Below are positions 51,664 through 61,284 of a DNA stretch of 64,000 bases, piece by piece. A program made the position numbers and the translations under genes. The first letter of the stretch is position 1, and every line of letters starts with the position of its first letter. The notes under the pieces were generated by a model. That model saw only the letters and a program-made list of their open reading frames with translations. It was not told where the DNA came from and made no database searches. The stretch spans positions 214,494 through 278,493 of the forward strand of contig CAVSPU010000003.1 of assembly GCA_963729815.1 (NCBI GenBank). Reading direction: 5' to 3'. The DNA is from DAHUXN01 sp963729815 (GTDB lineage: Bacteria > Acidobacteriota > Terriglobia > Acidiferrales > UBA7541).

Positions 51664-52589
51664 CAGAGTCCCCGGTCCTCGCCCATGATGCGGACGAACA
51701 AATCTTCCAGCGAGGCCCGTTCGGGGGTGAATTCGTAGATGTCCGCGCCCGAGGCGGCCAGATAGCGCAGCACTTCGGGAAGGACGTCGGTTGAATGCGC
51801 AACGAATGTCAGCCGGTCTCCCTCATAATCTACCGAAGTTCCCCACGCGACCAGCCCTCTCACGCATGCCAGCGTCAATTTCCTTGCTCGCGCCACCACG
51901 CGCACTTCGCTCTGCGCGAACTTCTGCAAATCCCGGCTGGCCACGACCTCGCCATCCTTCAGGAAAGCCACGTTGTCGCAGATCACTTCCACTTCGCTCA
52001 GCAAATGAGAATTTAGGAAGACAGTCGCGCCGCGTTCCCGCTGCGCGCGAATCACGTCGCGCACCAGCCGCCGTCCCATCGGGTCCAGCCCCGAAGTTGG
52101 CTCATCCAGAAACACGATCTCCGGTTCGTGGATCAGAGCCTGCGCCAGTCCGATGCGCTGCATCATACCCTTCGAAAAATCGCGGACGCGCTTGTCGAGA
52201 TGCGGAGCGAGGCCCACCATCTCCAGCATCACCGGAACGCGCTCCCGCAGCCGCGCCGACGTCATCCCATTGAGCCGCCCGTGCAGTTCCAGCAGCTCCC
52301 CTGACGTAAGCCAGTCGTAAAATCGAAAATGCTCCGGCAGGAATCCGATTTTTCGCCGCACCTCCACGTCTCCTGCGCGTTCTCCCAGAACCTCCGCCTC
52401 GCCACTCGTCGGTTTCACCAGGCCCAGAAGCATCTTGATCGACGTGCTCTTCCCCGCGCCGTTCGGTCCCAAGAACCCGAAGATCGAGCCACGGCTCACC
52501 ATCAGCGAAAGATCGCGCACCGCGGCCTTTCGCCCGTATACTTTGCGCAGATTTTTGGTTTCGATTGCGAAGCTCTTGCCGTTCTCCAG
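51663..52589 (-). CDS. ABC transporter ATP-binding protein (CTG start proposed)
   Basis: The protein has Walker A GFLGPNGAGKSTSIKMLLGL, the signature RDFSKGMMQRIGLAQALIHEP, Walker B IVFLDEPTSGLDP and the switch NSHLL. The ORF from GTG 52520 lacks the first strand. Upstream in frame the sequence reads ENGKSFAIETKNLRKVYGRKAAVRDL, which is the conserved N-terminus of this class, and a CTG at 52589 preceded by GAGGAG six bases upstream is the only plausible start before the in-frame TGA at 52607. It forms an exporter with the permease 3' and follows the 308-residue membrane protein. Confidence 0.9.
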   Translation of the reverse strand: MENGKSFAIETKNLRKVYGRKAAVRDLSLMVSRGSIFGFLGPNGAGKSTSIKMLLGLVKPTSGEAEVLGERAGDVEVRRKIGFLPEHFRFYDWLTSGELLELHGRLNGMTSARLRERVPVMLEMVGLAPHLDKRVRDFSKGMMQRIGLAQALIHEPEIVFLDEPTSGLDPMGRRLVRDVIRAQRERGATVFLNSHLLSEVEVICDNVAFLKDGEVVASRDLQKFAQSEVRVVARARKLTLACVRGLVAWGTSVDYEGDRLTFVAHSTDVLPEVLRYLAASGADIYEFTPERASLEDLFVRIMGEDRGL

Positions 52590-52604
52590 AAGGCTCTCCT
52601 CGTT

Positions 52605-53531
52605 TCACTGCAGCGAATTCGCCAACCCGACCGCCCCACCCGAATCTCCGAATCCCGTCAGCGTGTACACCATGCCATTTTTCACCCACGCCAGCGTGTA
52701 CGTCGGCCCGCGCCTGCCCGCCATATTCAGCAGCGTCCCTTTCACTCCGTTGATCTCCACAGCCTGGTACGAGCGCATGAATCGCGGAATCGATACGCCC
52801 AGCGTCGATCTCCAATTCACGTTTTGCAGAAACTGCTGTGCCTGCGTGGGGGTCATCCCGGCAAGCTCTAATCCGATTTCCGCCAGGTGCTGCAAATCCA
52901 GCGTGGCGGGCGCGTTCACCACAGGGCTCGGCCCCTCGTCCAACACCACGCAGTCGCTGTATTCCGTCGATGTCGGAGTTGGCGTGGCCACGTTAGCCGT
53001 CGCGCTCGGCCTTCCGGGACAGGTCCCATATCGCACGATCATGCTGCGCGCCATGCGCACCTCTACGTGCGCTCCGTCGATTGATGGCGGGAGCGACAAA
53101 TCCGACTTCCCCGCCTCTTTCAATATTTCCTGAAGCCGTGCCCGGTCCACGGTGAGGTCAAATGCGTGCGCGCCCCTCACTTCCATTTCCGGGGCATCCT
53201 TACGCCTGCCAAGCAATTGCACGGGAAACCCTGCCAGCTTGCTCGCTTCCGCCTCCGTCGCCACGGATTGCGTCGGCTCATTCAGCGTTATGTTCACTTT
53301 GTCGGAAATCATCTGCGAAAACATTTGCTGCAACGATGAGTTCGCATTCGGCCCGACGAAATTCGAGAGATCCACGTTGACGGCCTGAACCTTGCCCACC
53401 CGCAACGAGTTGAAGAATCGCCGCGTCAGATTCCGCCCGGGTGGGACGCTCAACCCCACGATCACGATGACAGCCACAATCGCCGCGATCCACGCGGGCC
53501 GCACCCCCTTCTTTGCTCCCTCGGTTGTCAT
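52605..53531 (-). CDS. Membrane-anchored conserved hypothetical protein
   Basis: The 308-residue protein has an N-terminal membrane helix (PAWIAAIVAVIVIVGLSV) and a large non-cytoplasmic part (residues 45-308) with beta-strand character: GKVQAVNVDLSNFVGPNANSSLQQM, GFPVQLLGRRKDAPEMEVRGAHAFDLTVDRARLQEIL and VKGTLLNMAGRRGPTYTLAWVKNGMVYTLTGFGD near the end, resembling anti-sigma-factor-like (DUF4367-type) periplasmic domains. It is 15 nt before the ATPase gene CTG start, so it belongs to the ABC operon. Confidence 0.72.
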   Translation of the reverse strand: MTTEGAKKGVRPAWIAAIVAVIVIVGLSVPPGRNLTRRFFNSLRVGKVQAVNVDLSNFVGPNANSSLQQMFSQMISDKVNITLNEPTQSVATEAEASKLAGFPVQLLGRRKDAPEMEVRGAHAFDLTVDRARLQEILKEAGKSDLSLPPSIDGAHVEVRMARSMIVRYGTCPGRPSATANVATPTPTSTEYSDCVVLDEGPSPVVNAPATLDLQHLAEIGLELAGMTPTQAQQFLQNVNWRSTLGVSIPRFMRSYQAVEINGVKGTLLNMAGRRGPTYTLAWVKNGMVYTLTGFGDSGGAVGLANSLQ

Positions 53532-54181
53532 CGCTCATCCTCCAGATCTTTCGCGCCTCCGCAGTCCGCCCTTCACTGCACGTACTCTAGTACGCGAAAA
53601 GTGTCCCGTACTCCCGGCGGACGGCGCCGCTTATTGCCCCATGGTGCCGCTGCGGGCATCACCCAAAAGCTACCTCTGCGTGGCGGGACATTCATCTGCG
53701 AATCTGCTGCGCTCCGCCCGCATGGATGCGCCTCCGTCCTCGCGATAGAGCCATCTTATTCCTCGCAGCTTGCACCGATCCTTAATCTATTATTAATTTC
53801 AATTTATCTTCGGTTTTTTCAAACTCCTGCGACCGTTCCGGGCCTGACCAGCGCGAGTCTCCGTATTCAAGAAGATTTGCGTCTTCCTGCCAGAATGCAG
53901 GCCCGGCATGGAACCCGTGGCACGCGATGCCCCCGAATTTCTCAAGTGCATCCTGCGGGTCGAAAACGCAAGCCGGCTTACGTGTTCATTTTGCCCATGG
54001 GCGTCCATTTAACAGAGTATTTAACTTCGAGTCATCGAACATTGATGTGCGGAGATTAAAAGTGCCTCTGCCCTGGCGTGGATGTCCGATTTCACTGCAG
54101 ACCTACGGAGAAAGCCCGAATGCATGGCCGCGCACCTCCGGCAGGACAAGTGTGGGAGGCACACCAGGAAGGAGAACATCA
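53532..54181. other. Intergenic region upstream of the TonB receptor gene
   Basis: No gene is supported in these 650 bases. An AT-rich part around 53775-53815 could carry a promoter; no riboswitch consensus was recognised. AAGGAG precedes the receptor start. Confidence 0.45.
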
Positions 54182-57100
54182 ATGTCAATTTCGGAATCGA
54201 TACGTGCCGGCGTGCGGTGCGGATTTCTTGTTCTGGCGATCGTCTTTTATTTGATTGCGAATCCCGCGGTCGCACAAACCGACCGCGCCACATTGGAGGG
54301 CACGATAACTGACCCAAGCGGCGGGACGATTGCGAGTGCGAGCGTAACGGCCACCGAAGTTGATACTGGCATCAGCCAGCAGCGCAAGACCAACTCGCAT
54401 GGTTACTTTCTCTTCCCTGGTCTGGCGGTCGGCCGGTACACGGTCACCATTTCCAGGAGCGGATTCAAGACGAACGTGCAGCAGAGTGTCATATTGCAGG
54501 TTGGCGAGACGCACACCCTCGACGTTGTTCTGAGCGTTGGGGCCGTGGAGGAAAAGGTGGTGGTCACAGCGGCGGGCCTCGCGAACCGCACCTCGGCGGG
54601 CGCGGCGACCGTCATTGGCACCAATCAAATTGCCAACCTTCCTGTCAACGGCCGAGACTGGTCTGGATTAACGCTACTCGCTCCGTTTGCGCAGGACGAT
54701 GGTGGAGGGGACCAGCGCACCATTCGCTTCGCCGGCCGCGCGCGAGACGACAACAACTTCAGTATCGACGGCGTGGATGCTGGCGGCATCCAGGAACAGG
54801 CGCAGAAATCGCAGGTGCGCCTGCAGATCTCCGAAGATGCGGTTGAGGAATACCGCGTCAATAGCGCGTTGTACGACGTCGAGTACGGAACCCAAGCCGG
54901 CGGGCAAATCAATGTTGTCACGAAGTCAGGCACGAATGACTATCACGGCACACTCTTTGGTTACTTCAGAAATTCCATCTTCGACGCTCGTGACTTCAAT
55001 GACATCAATCCCCAGACAAACGCCCCCACTCCCGTCTTGCCCTTCCGCATGGGCCAGTATGGTTTGACATTCGGGGGCCCCATTCAGAAGGACAAGACAT
55101 TCTTCTTCATCAGCTACGAAGGGCTCCGTCAATTGCAACAGGACAGCTCCAACGGTCTCATCTTCGTGCCCAGCGCCAGTCTCATTCAAGACATCCTTGT
55201 CAACGGCAGGACGGTCACGCAGAACGGCAACACCACGACTTACGGTCCAACCCCGCAGATGTGCGCCATCCTCCAGGGATACCCTTGGCGCGCCTCAACT
55301 GGAACAGTGGGAGGTTGCTCACCAAAAAACGTTTTCCCGGATAGCATGTTCGCCAACTGCTCTCTCTTGGCAGGCAATCCCTGCGGCGTGCCAAACGACG
55401 GGGACGATTTCACATCGGACGTTGAAGAGTTCATTCATCCCATCCAGACCACCGTCCACGAAGACACTTGGCTGGTGCGCATTGACCACAAGTTTAGCGA
55501 CAAAACGACGCTTTACGGCCGTGCACAGCGTGACATCAGCTTGGTCAACGCTCAGATCGGCGTTACCGGGGGGCTCGACAATGCCGCCACCCTCAACCAC
55601 CCTGCCAATTATCTTCTCGCCTTACAGCACACTTTCTCGCCGAACGTTTTTAACGAGGCCAAGCTGTACATCAATCGCTCACCCTTTCACAATCCTGAAA
55701 TCAGTACGCTTCTGTTCGGCGTGGGCAGCACGTATCTAAGCGGAATTCCCAACGAGTCGGCAGATATTGAAATCGGGACGACCTACGGCTTGGTAGACAA
55801 CCTGACGTGGACTCACGGGCGCAACGCCTTTGCCATGGGCATGGAGTATCGCCGCGTGCGGCTGAACCAGGGCCAGACAGCCAACAACAACCTCGGTTTC
55901 GGCGACGACCTGAGTTTGATCTCTGGCACACTTTCCAGCATCAGCTTCGACGCGCCCTGGTGCTGTCATAGGCTTCGCCGCAACTTCTTCATGCCGTACT
56001 TTCAGGACGAGTATAAACTCACGCCGACCTTTACAGTGACCGCTGGACTTCGCTGGGAGGTCTATGGCGCCCCGACCGAGGCAACTAATCGCACCACCGT
56101 CTTTGACTTCAATGCATTTCATGGCGCCTGCCTCGGCTCCGGTTCAGGTAACACTCCCTTCCCCGCGCCCATCAACACTCCTCCCTGTCCCACGAATCCC
56201 TATCTTACCAATCCGGACTATCGTGACTTCGACCCGCGCATGAGCCTAGCGTGGGCTCCTTCCGCATTGCACGGCAAGACGGTTTTTCGTACCGGCTTCG
56301 GTCTCTATCACGGAGCAGCGCAAAATGACGACCTCAACGCCGGCCTCGAGAGTGACACCTTCCGCGTCTCCGTCGGCAATCCAGGTGTGGTTCAGCCTGC
56401 TTATGAACAAGAGATCCCCGATCTCTCCGCCTTTACGGGGACAGGCGGATTCAGCAAAGCCGGCGCGCATCCGCGCGGTTTGCAGCGCGAAGACCGGCGT
56501 AACCTTTATGCGGTAGAGTGGGGCGCAACCATCGAGCATGAGCTTCCCGCTAACCTCGTATTGTCAGCGTCATACATTGGGAGCCACGGTGTTCGCTTGT
56601 TTTCCCGCGGCGCCGTGAATCTTTGCACAATCCCAGTGACTTTCAACCCTGTCGACCAAGACTGCGTTCGTCCACTCGACCAGTATTATCCCGCTGGCAA
56701 TCCATATGGCTCAGTCGATTACAAGAGCGACATCGGTTCCAGCTTCTATGATGGCCTGGAGATTTCCCTTGAACGCAAGCTGAACAATGGCCTCACGCTC
56801 GAAACCCGCTATACGTACGCACACTCCATCAATGATGGCTCGGTGGGAGGCGGCGAGTCCAATGCTCCGGAAAATGTCAACTGCCTGGCCTGCGACAAAG
56901 GGCCCAGCATCTTCGATATTCGCCACAATCTCGTCGGTGATGCAGTCTATGCACTCCCCTTTGGTCCGGGCGCGCGCTATTTGAACCGAGACGGAGCGAT
57001 GGGGAAAATTGTCGGTGGTTGGGAACTCAGCAGTGTAGGAACTTACCACACTGGCCATCCGTTCACGGTCTTCATGAACCTGCCTAATACTATCGTCGAT

Positions 57101-57631
57101 CCGATCAATCCCTCGGACCCTTTCAATGGTTTTTCGGATACCTATTTGCTCCCAGACGGCAACGATCAAACCACGGTGCGGCCTGACCTTGTTCCGGGCG
57201 TCCCCCTTACATTGCCCGGTGGCGGCCACAATGGTATTCCGCTCATCAATGCTGCTGCTTTCCAAGCCCCACCTGTGAATGCCAATGGCTTTTTCACTCG
57301 CTATGGCAACGAAGGGAATGGAGATATTCGGGCGCTTCCTTCCTGGCAAGTTGACTTGGCGTTAATGAAGGACACCCTGCTGACCGAGCGCTTCACTCTC
57401 GAGTTCGGTGTGCAGGCGTTCAACATCTTCAACCACACACAACTCGGCGACCCACACAATCTCAATCTGGACTACACTCCGGGCGCACCAAACAATCTCG
57501 TTCCTGAGCAGGGTTTCGGGATCATCAATACGACTGTCAATTTCAACAACAACAACGACAACGTGGCTTCGCCGAATACCGGCACTGGCCTGCCTCGCCA
57601 GCTCCAGTTCATGGTGCGCCTGAGGTTCTAG
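54182..57631 (+). CDS. Oar-like TonB-dependent receptor with carboxypeptidase-regulatory domain
   Basis: The 1149-residue outer-membrane protein has a signal peptide (GFLVLAIVFYLIANPAVAQ). Residues of about 35-120 are a CarboxypepD_reg domain (ATLEGTITDPSGGTIASASVTATEVDTGISQQRKTNSHGYFLFPGLAVGRYTVTISRSGFK). A plug follows (NQIANLPVNGRDWSGLTLLAPF, IRFAGRARDDNNFSIDGVDAGG, VEYGTQAGGQINVVTKSGTNDYHGTLFGYFRNSIFDARDF). The barrel ends with FMVRLRF, the aromatic outer-membrane signal. Such receptors (Oar family) are numerous in Acidobacteriota and take up large or complex substrates. ATG at 54182 is supported by AAGGAG; the longer frame at 53927 lacks a signal. Confidence 0.93.
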   Translation: MSISESIRAGVRCGFLVLAIVFYLIANPAVAQTDRATLEGTITDPSGGTIASASVTATEVDTGISQQRKTNSHGYFLFPGLAVGRYTVTISRSGFKTNVQQSVILQVGETHTLDVVLSVGAVEEKVVVTAAGLANRTSAGAATVIGTNQIANLPVNGRDWSGLTLLAPFAQDDGGGDQRTIRFAGRARDDNNFSIDGVDAGGIQEQAQKSQVRLQISEDAVEEYRVNSALYDVEYGTQAGGQINVVTKSGTNDYHGTLFGYFRNSIFDARDFNDINPQTNAPTPVLPFRMGQYGLTFGGPIQKDKTFFFISYEGLRQLQQDSSNGLIFVPSASLIQDILVNGRTVTQNGNTTTYGPTPQMCAILQGYPWRASTGTVGGCSPKNVFPDSMFANCSLLAGNPCGVPNDGDDFTSDVEEFIHPIQTTVHEDTWLVRIDHKFSDKTTLYGRAQRDISLVNAQIGVTGGLDNAATLNHPANYLLALQHTFSPNVFNEAKLYINRSPFHNPEISTLLFGVGSTYLSGIPNESADIEIGTTYGLVDNLTWTHGRNAFAMGMEYRRVRLNQGQTANNNLGFGDDLSLISGTLSSISFDAPWCCHRLRRNFFMPYFQDEYKLTPTFTVTAGLRWEVYGAPTEATNRTTVFDFNAFHGACLGSGSGNTPFPAPINTPPCPTNPYLTNPDYRDFDPRMSLAWAPSALHGKTVFRTGFGLYHGAAQNDDLNAGLESDTFRVSVGNPGVVQPAYEQEIPDLSAFTGTGGFSKAGAHPRGLQREDRRNLYAVEWGATIEHELPANLVLSASYIGSHGVRLFSRGAVNLCTIPVTFNPVDQDCVRPLDQYYPAGNPYGSVDYKSDIGSSFYDGLEISLERKLNNGLTLETRYTYAHSINDGSVGGGESNAPENVNCLACDKGPSIFDIRHNLVGDAVYALPFGPGARYLNRDGAMGKIVGGWELSSVGTYHTGHPFTVFMNLPNTIVDPINPSDPFNGFSDTYLLPDGNDQTTVRPDLVPGVPLTLPGGGHNGIPLINAAAFQAPPVNANGFFTRYGNEGNGDIRALPSWQVDLALMKDTLLTERFTLEFGVQAFNIFNHTQLGDPHNLNLDYTPGAPNNLVPEQGFGIINTTVNFNNNNDNVASPNTGTGLPRQLQFMVRLRF

Positions 57632-57782
57632 TGCCGTGCGCTTTTGCCGCGGCGTGAAGCATCGTTTTCACGCCACAGTTTTCTCACGCTGAATGCGATG
57701 ATTTGCTCGTAGATTTCCTGCGATTCATCGAGTGACAGTTCGATTCAAGATGGGCGTGCAATTTCAGAGGAGGGATTCGACA

Positions 57783-58703
57783 TTGAATTTCATTCGCAGA
57801 CAATTCTTCGCAATTTGTTCTGCTACCGCGCTCCTCTCTTTTCCTGTGTTTGCCAGCCCTGGAAACCACCAGCAGGCATCCAAGGACGTTCAGCATCCCG
57901 TCGTCCTCGTTGCCGCGGGAGACATCGCCAACTGCAAGATGATTGCCGGAGCCCAGGCCACCGCAAAAATTATCGAATCCATTCCTTCCGCGACTGTCGC
58001 AGCTCTCGGCGATCTCGCGCTCTCCAATGGCACCGCCCAGGAGTTCGCCGATTGCTACGATAAGACTTGGGGGGCCTTCAAGTCCCGCACGCGACCCGCA
58101 CCCGGCAACCATGAATTCCATTCCTCCGGCGCGACTCCGTACTTCGATTATTTCGGCGCCGCCGCGGGTGATCCCGCCAAGGGCTACTACAGCTACGAAC
58201 TGGGCGCTTGGCACATCATTTCCATGAACGGCGAATGCAAAGACATCGGCGGATGCCAGGCTGGCTCCCCTGAAGAAAAATGGCTGCGCGCGGATCTCCA
58301 CGCGCATCCCGCTGCGTGCACCCTCGCCTACTGGCACGAGCCATTATTCAGCTCCGGCGCTGCGCACGGGGACAATCCGAGTTACATCGATTTTTGGCGC
58401 GACTTATACCGGGCGCACGCGACCATTGTGCTCAATGGGCATGACCACGACTACGAGCGCTTCGCGCCGCAAACTCCAGATGGCGTCGCCGATCCGACCC
58501 ATGGCATTCGCGAATTTGTCGTCGGCACAGGGGGGAACCACGAGCGCCTTTTTGCGGCCACGCCGCGGCCAAATAGCGAAGTGCGGAAGACCGGCACGTT
58601 TGGGGTCTTGAAGCTGACGCTCCATGCGCGCGGGTACGATTGGGAGTTCATCCCCGAAGCCGGAAAGACTTTTCACGATTCGGGGAGCGGGAGCTGCCAT
58701 TGA
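57783..58703 (+). CDS. Secreted metallophosphoesterase (purple-acid-phosphatase-like)
   Basis: The 306-residue protein has a signal peptide from a TTG start at 57783 (MNFIRRQFFAICSATALLSFPVFAS), preceded by AGAGGAGGG. The calcineurin-like metal motifs are AAGDIANC, ALGDLALSNG, PAPGNHEFH, YWHEPLFSS and LNGHDHDYERFAP, the last being the GHxHxYER-type of purple acid phosphatases. It would hydrolyse phosphoesters in the periplasm. It follows the TonB receptor by 151 nt on the same strand. Confidence 0.9.
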   Translation: MNFIRRQFFAICSATALLSFPVFASPGNHQQASKDVQHPVVLVAAGDIANCKMIAGAQATAKIIESIPSATVAALGDLALSNGTAQEFADCYDKTWGAFKSRTRPAPGNHEFHSSGATPYFDYFGAAAGDPAKGYYSYELGAWHIISMNGECKDIGGCQAGSPEEKWLRADLHAHPAACTLAYWHEPLFSSGAAHGDNPSYIDFWRDLYRAHATIVLNGHDHDYERFAPQTPDGVADPTHGIREFVVGTGGNHERLFAATPRPNSEVRKTGTFGVLKLTLHARGYDWEFIPEAGKTFHDSGSGSCH

Positions 58704-59426
58704 TTCACAGTTGCCTGATCCAGAACCTCTCGACGCCACTTATTTTCGCAGTGGTTTAGCTGCGTGACTGAAATTCAAGCAAAGTTCAACTTCATCAACG
58801 AACGCGCCCGAATAATGGCGTATTCGGAACTCAACGAGGGGCCCTCTCAGTTTCTGAGCGGGCGACAACCTATCCGGAACGCTCGTTCGCCACTCCCATA
58901 ACGCGGTTTCAAGTCCGCAAGAGCCATATTTCCCTGGTGCCGACTTTAAACGAAGTCGTCGGCCTTCCATATGTGGCCATTGCCGAACACGTTTACGTGC
59001 TCATCTCCGAACCCGCACGAGTCTCTTCTCCTTCAAAGGTACTCAAAATCCTCGAACAGCAAGTCTCGCGACGGCTTCATCGCAAGCCGCATCGCCACCG
59101 CAGGGATCTTTCCGATTCGCGCGCTCCGGCGACCGCATGCTGCAATTCCGGTCGCGGCGATTCTCTGATTTCAATTATTGGAGCTGCAAAAACCGTGAGA
59201 AATGAAGACCGAGAAGCTCGCCTACATGCACCCGAATCTCCTCAAGCGTGGTCGACCGAAAAATCCGAAGGACTGGCCCACTCGTTGACGACGCTGGAAG
59301 TTTGCACTCACGCAAGTGCGAGCGTACAGAGAGATGCAGTGACCTTGCTTGAGAGTCAATCGTTCCCAAGTGACATGAATGTGGAGATGTGGTACGGGAA
59401 AAAACTCAACTACTTCAGCGAGTTAG
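58704..59426. other. Intergenic region left of the tRNA-Pro fragment
   Basis: No gene is supported in these 723 bases. Reading frames here are short and lack conserved motifs or ribosome sites. The chromosomal flank ends here at the tRNA fragment. Confidence 0.45.
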
Positions 59427-59475
59427 TGGTCGGGGCGTGGAGATTCGAACTCCAGACCTCCTGCGCCCAAGGCAG
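59427..59475 (-). other. 3' fragment of tRNA-Pro(UGG): probable attachment site
   Basis: The minus strand shows CTGC, loop CTTGGGC with anticodon TGG, GCAG, variable AGGTC-like, T-arm TGGAG-TTCGAAT-CTCCA, acceptor CGCCCCG, A and CCA. This is the 3' half of tRNA-Pro(UGG), 49 nt. The 5' half (which should start CGGGGCG) is absent to its right. Such 3' tRNA ends are typical recombination cores of integrative elements, so the DNA to the right is probably an insertion and an intact tRNA-Pro should lie at its other end. Confidence 0.8.
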
Positions 59476-59557
59476 TTGCAAAAAATCTATCTTGTTGGTC
59501 CGTCTAGCTTTGTTCTGCGTCATGGTACGCGGTTTTGGACCTAATTCGGCAGTAGTT

Positions 59558-59583
59558 GGACCCAAGTTGGACCCAACTTGTTT
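59558..59583. repeat. Short tandem repeat AGTTGGACCCA x2
   Basis: AGTTGGACCCA occurs twice in tandem, followed by ACTTG. A related pair (TTTGGACCCA-AATGGACCCA) lies at 61392-61413 within the integrase remnant, where it codes FGPKWTQ. The left copy, read in the plus frame, gives VGPKLDPT, so it may be a further integrase tail remnant next to the tRNA fragment. Confidence 0.5.
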
Positions 59584-59694
59584 TTGCGCAACTAGGCAGA
59601 CGGCAGGCAGGCGCGGAGTGAAAAAATCAGTTGTCTTCATATCGGAACGGATTCTATAGTGGCGCGTCTTCAAGACAGGAGCTTGGTGCAAAGC

Positions 59695-60450
59695 ATGAAG
59701 ATCACACCTTCACTGGTTGCCGTGATAGTAGTCGTGGCTCTAGTGTTGGTTGTCGTGATCAAGTTCCGGGGGCAAGGCGGAATTCTCCCGCCGCATGAAT
59801 TTGCGTACGGCACAGCACTGCGAAATTCTGACGCGATCCCCGAGCGAATGGACCAGTTTCTTTCACTGGAGGCTTTGGACCCCAAACAGGTTCAAATCCA
59901 AACGTACGTCGGCAATAACAGCGCAAAGAACCTCAGTCCGTTGATCAGCTACATCTCATCTCAGCGGGGTCACGACTTTGGTGCCTTGGTAGCCGCGTTG
60001 AAAGAAGTAGATCAATTGCCAGACCAAAAAGAGAAAGCGATTCGGCTCGTCAGAACACTCCTCCCTTACAAGGAAGCTCTAAGGAACCAAGCGCAACAGG
60101 ACTCAATCATCGTTTTTGTTTACTACGCCCTGAGACAGCCGTCGGAACTTTCCCCCGAAGCAAGGGGGAAGATCAGTAGCTTAGTGCGGCAACTTGACAC
60201 GACGGCGCAGGCGGACAAGTTTGATTCTGGTACCTGTCCTAGCAACTACCTCAGAGGCAACATAAACGTCTATCCACTCGCCCTCGATAATACGTCCTGG
60301 CACGACACCGTTGAATTTAACTCTCCGAAAGACGCGCCAGTGTTGGAAATCAGATTCATGGGGCTTAAGGGCATATTCAGATATCTATTGAACGAAATGA
60401 CGGCGAAGACCGGTGCCACATTCGTTCATGTGGATGGCGAGTCGCTCTAG
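59695..60450 (+). CDS. Membrane-anchored hypothetical protein in the integrated element
   Basis: The 251-residue protein has one N-terminal membrane helix (LVAVIVVVALVLVVVIKF) and a soluble helical domain (LSPLISYISSQRGHDFGALVAALKEVDQLPDQKEKAIRLVRTLLPYKEALRNQ) with a C-terminal EIRFMGLKGIFRYLLNEMTAKTGATFVHVDGESL. No family is recognised. The longer GTG start (59659) is possible. Base composition is more AT-rich than the operons to the left. It is the first gene right of the tRNA-Pro fragment. Confidence 0.65.
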   Translation: MKITPSLVAVIVVVALVLVVVIKFRGQGGILPPHEFAYGTALRNSDAIPERMDQFLSLEALDPKQVQIQTYVGNNSAKNLSPLISYISSQRGHDFGALVAALKEVDQLPDQKEKAIRLVRTLLPYKEALRNQAQQDSIIVFVYYALRQPSELSPEARGKISSLVRQLDTTAQADKFDSGTCPSNYLRGNINVYPLALDNTSWHDTVEFNSPKDAPVLEIRFMGLKGIFRYLLNEMTAKTGATFVHVDGESL

Positions 60451-60655
60451 CTCCCACTGTGGTCCCCTCTCTTTCGCTTTCCCTTGGTTTCATCGGCCTT
60501 GCGTTGGTTCCAGGCGTTGCGCCTATACCAGTGGCACTTCGTCACAGGGATTTCGCACATTCGAGAGCTTTCCCTGCTGTGAGCCTAACATGTAAGAACG
60601 CCGTTCACGACTGTCACACTAGACACGCTGGCGCAAGCGAATCAGAATAGCCGCT

Positions 60656-61186
60656 GTGATACTACTCAAGTTCCTTCCAGCGTTTGCGGTGTTGGCGCTG
60701 ATCGTTGGCGTGGTCAGAGTTAGCTTGATGTTTCGCGCACAAGCCATGCGCGCTCTCGCGGTCAGGCGGGGTTTGCGTTACATAGGTCCCTCCGCTTTCA
60801 GATGGTGGGGGTGGCCCCCGGTGCCCAAGATCAGCCCTCCTGTTCTCCTTCCGTTTTCGCTAGCCTGGTGGCCGGCAAACAAAATTAGGCAAGTCTGGAA
60901 TGTAATTGAGGGACAGCAAGAGGGAGTATCGGTTCTTATTTTCGACAGCTTTATCGGCGGAATGGGAAAAAGCGGTGTGTATCGCACTTTTTTCGCGTGC
61001 AAGACCGAACAGAGTCCCTTCGGAACAGATGCCTCGTCAGGTCGCGTAGTTCAGTCGCATGGGTGGACAATCCTTTACCGAAGCCCTCGGTTCCTTGAGG
61101 CTCCGTGGGCAACCTGGTCGATGAGCATACGGCGCCTCGAGGACCATCTGAATAAGTTGCGAGTGGGCTCGGGTGTGCGAGCCTAG
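60656..61186 (+). CDS. Hypothetical membrane-associated protein in the integrated element
   Basis: The 176-residue protein starts with GTG at 60656 and has one N-terminal helix (LLKFLPAFAVLALIVGVVRVSLMF) followed by a domain with VWNVIEGQQEGVSVLIFDSFIGGMGKSGVYRTFFACKTEQSPFG and a WTILYRSPRFLEAPWATWSMSIRRLEDHLNKL end. Unknown function; the membrane-anchored domain resembles that of small bacterial proteins of unknown role. Confidence 0.6.
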   Translation: MILLKFLPAFAVLALIVGVVRVSLMFRAQAMRALAVRRGLRYIGPSAFRWWGWPPVPKISPPVLLPFSLAWWPANKIRQVWNVIEGQQEGVSVLIFDSFIGGMGKSGVYRTFFACKTEQSPFGTDASSGRVVQSHGWTILYRSPRFLEAPWATWSMSIRRLEDHLNKLRVGSGVRA

Positions 61187-61284
61187 CTGTGGAGAAACCG
61201 CCTTATCGCAACACAAGCGGCCGACTGCGAGTGTAGGGTCAGTGCGGCAGAACACTGAAACACACGCAGTGTTCTGGTCTAAAG

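Noticed and set aside
53927..54181. Upstream extension of the TonB receptor
   Set aside because: The extension lacks a signal peptide at its start, whereas ATG 54182 has AAGGAG and a clear signal sequence.
59410..59691. Minus-strand 93-aa frame across the tRNA-Pro fragment
   Set aside because: It runs through the tRNA fragment and repeat and shows no protein family.
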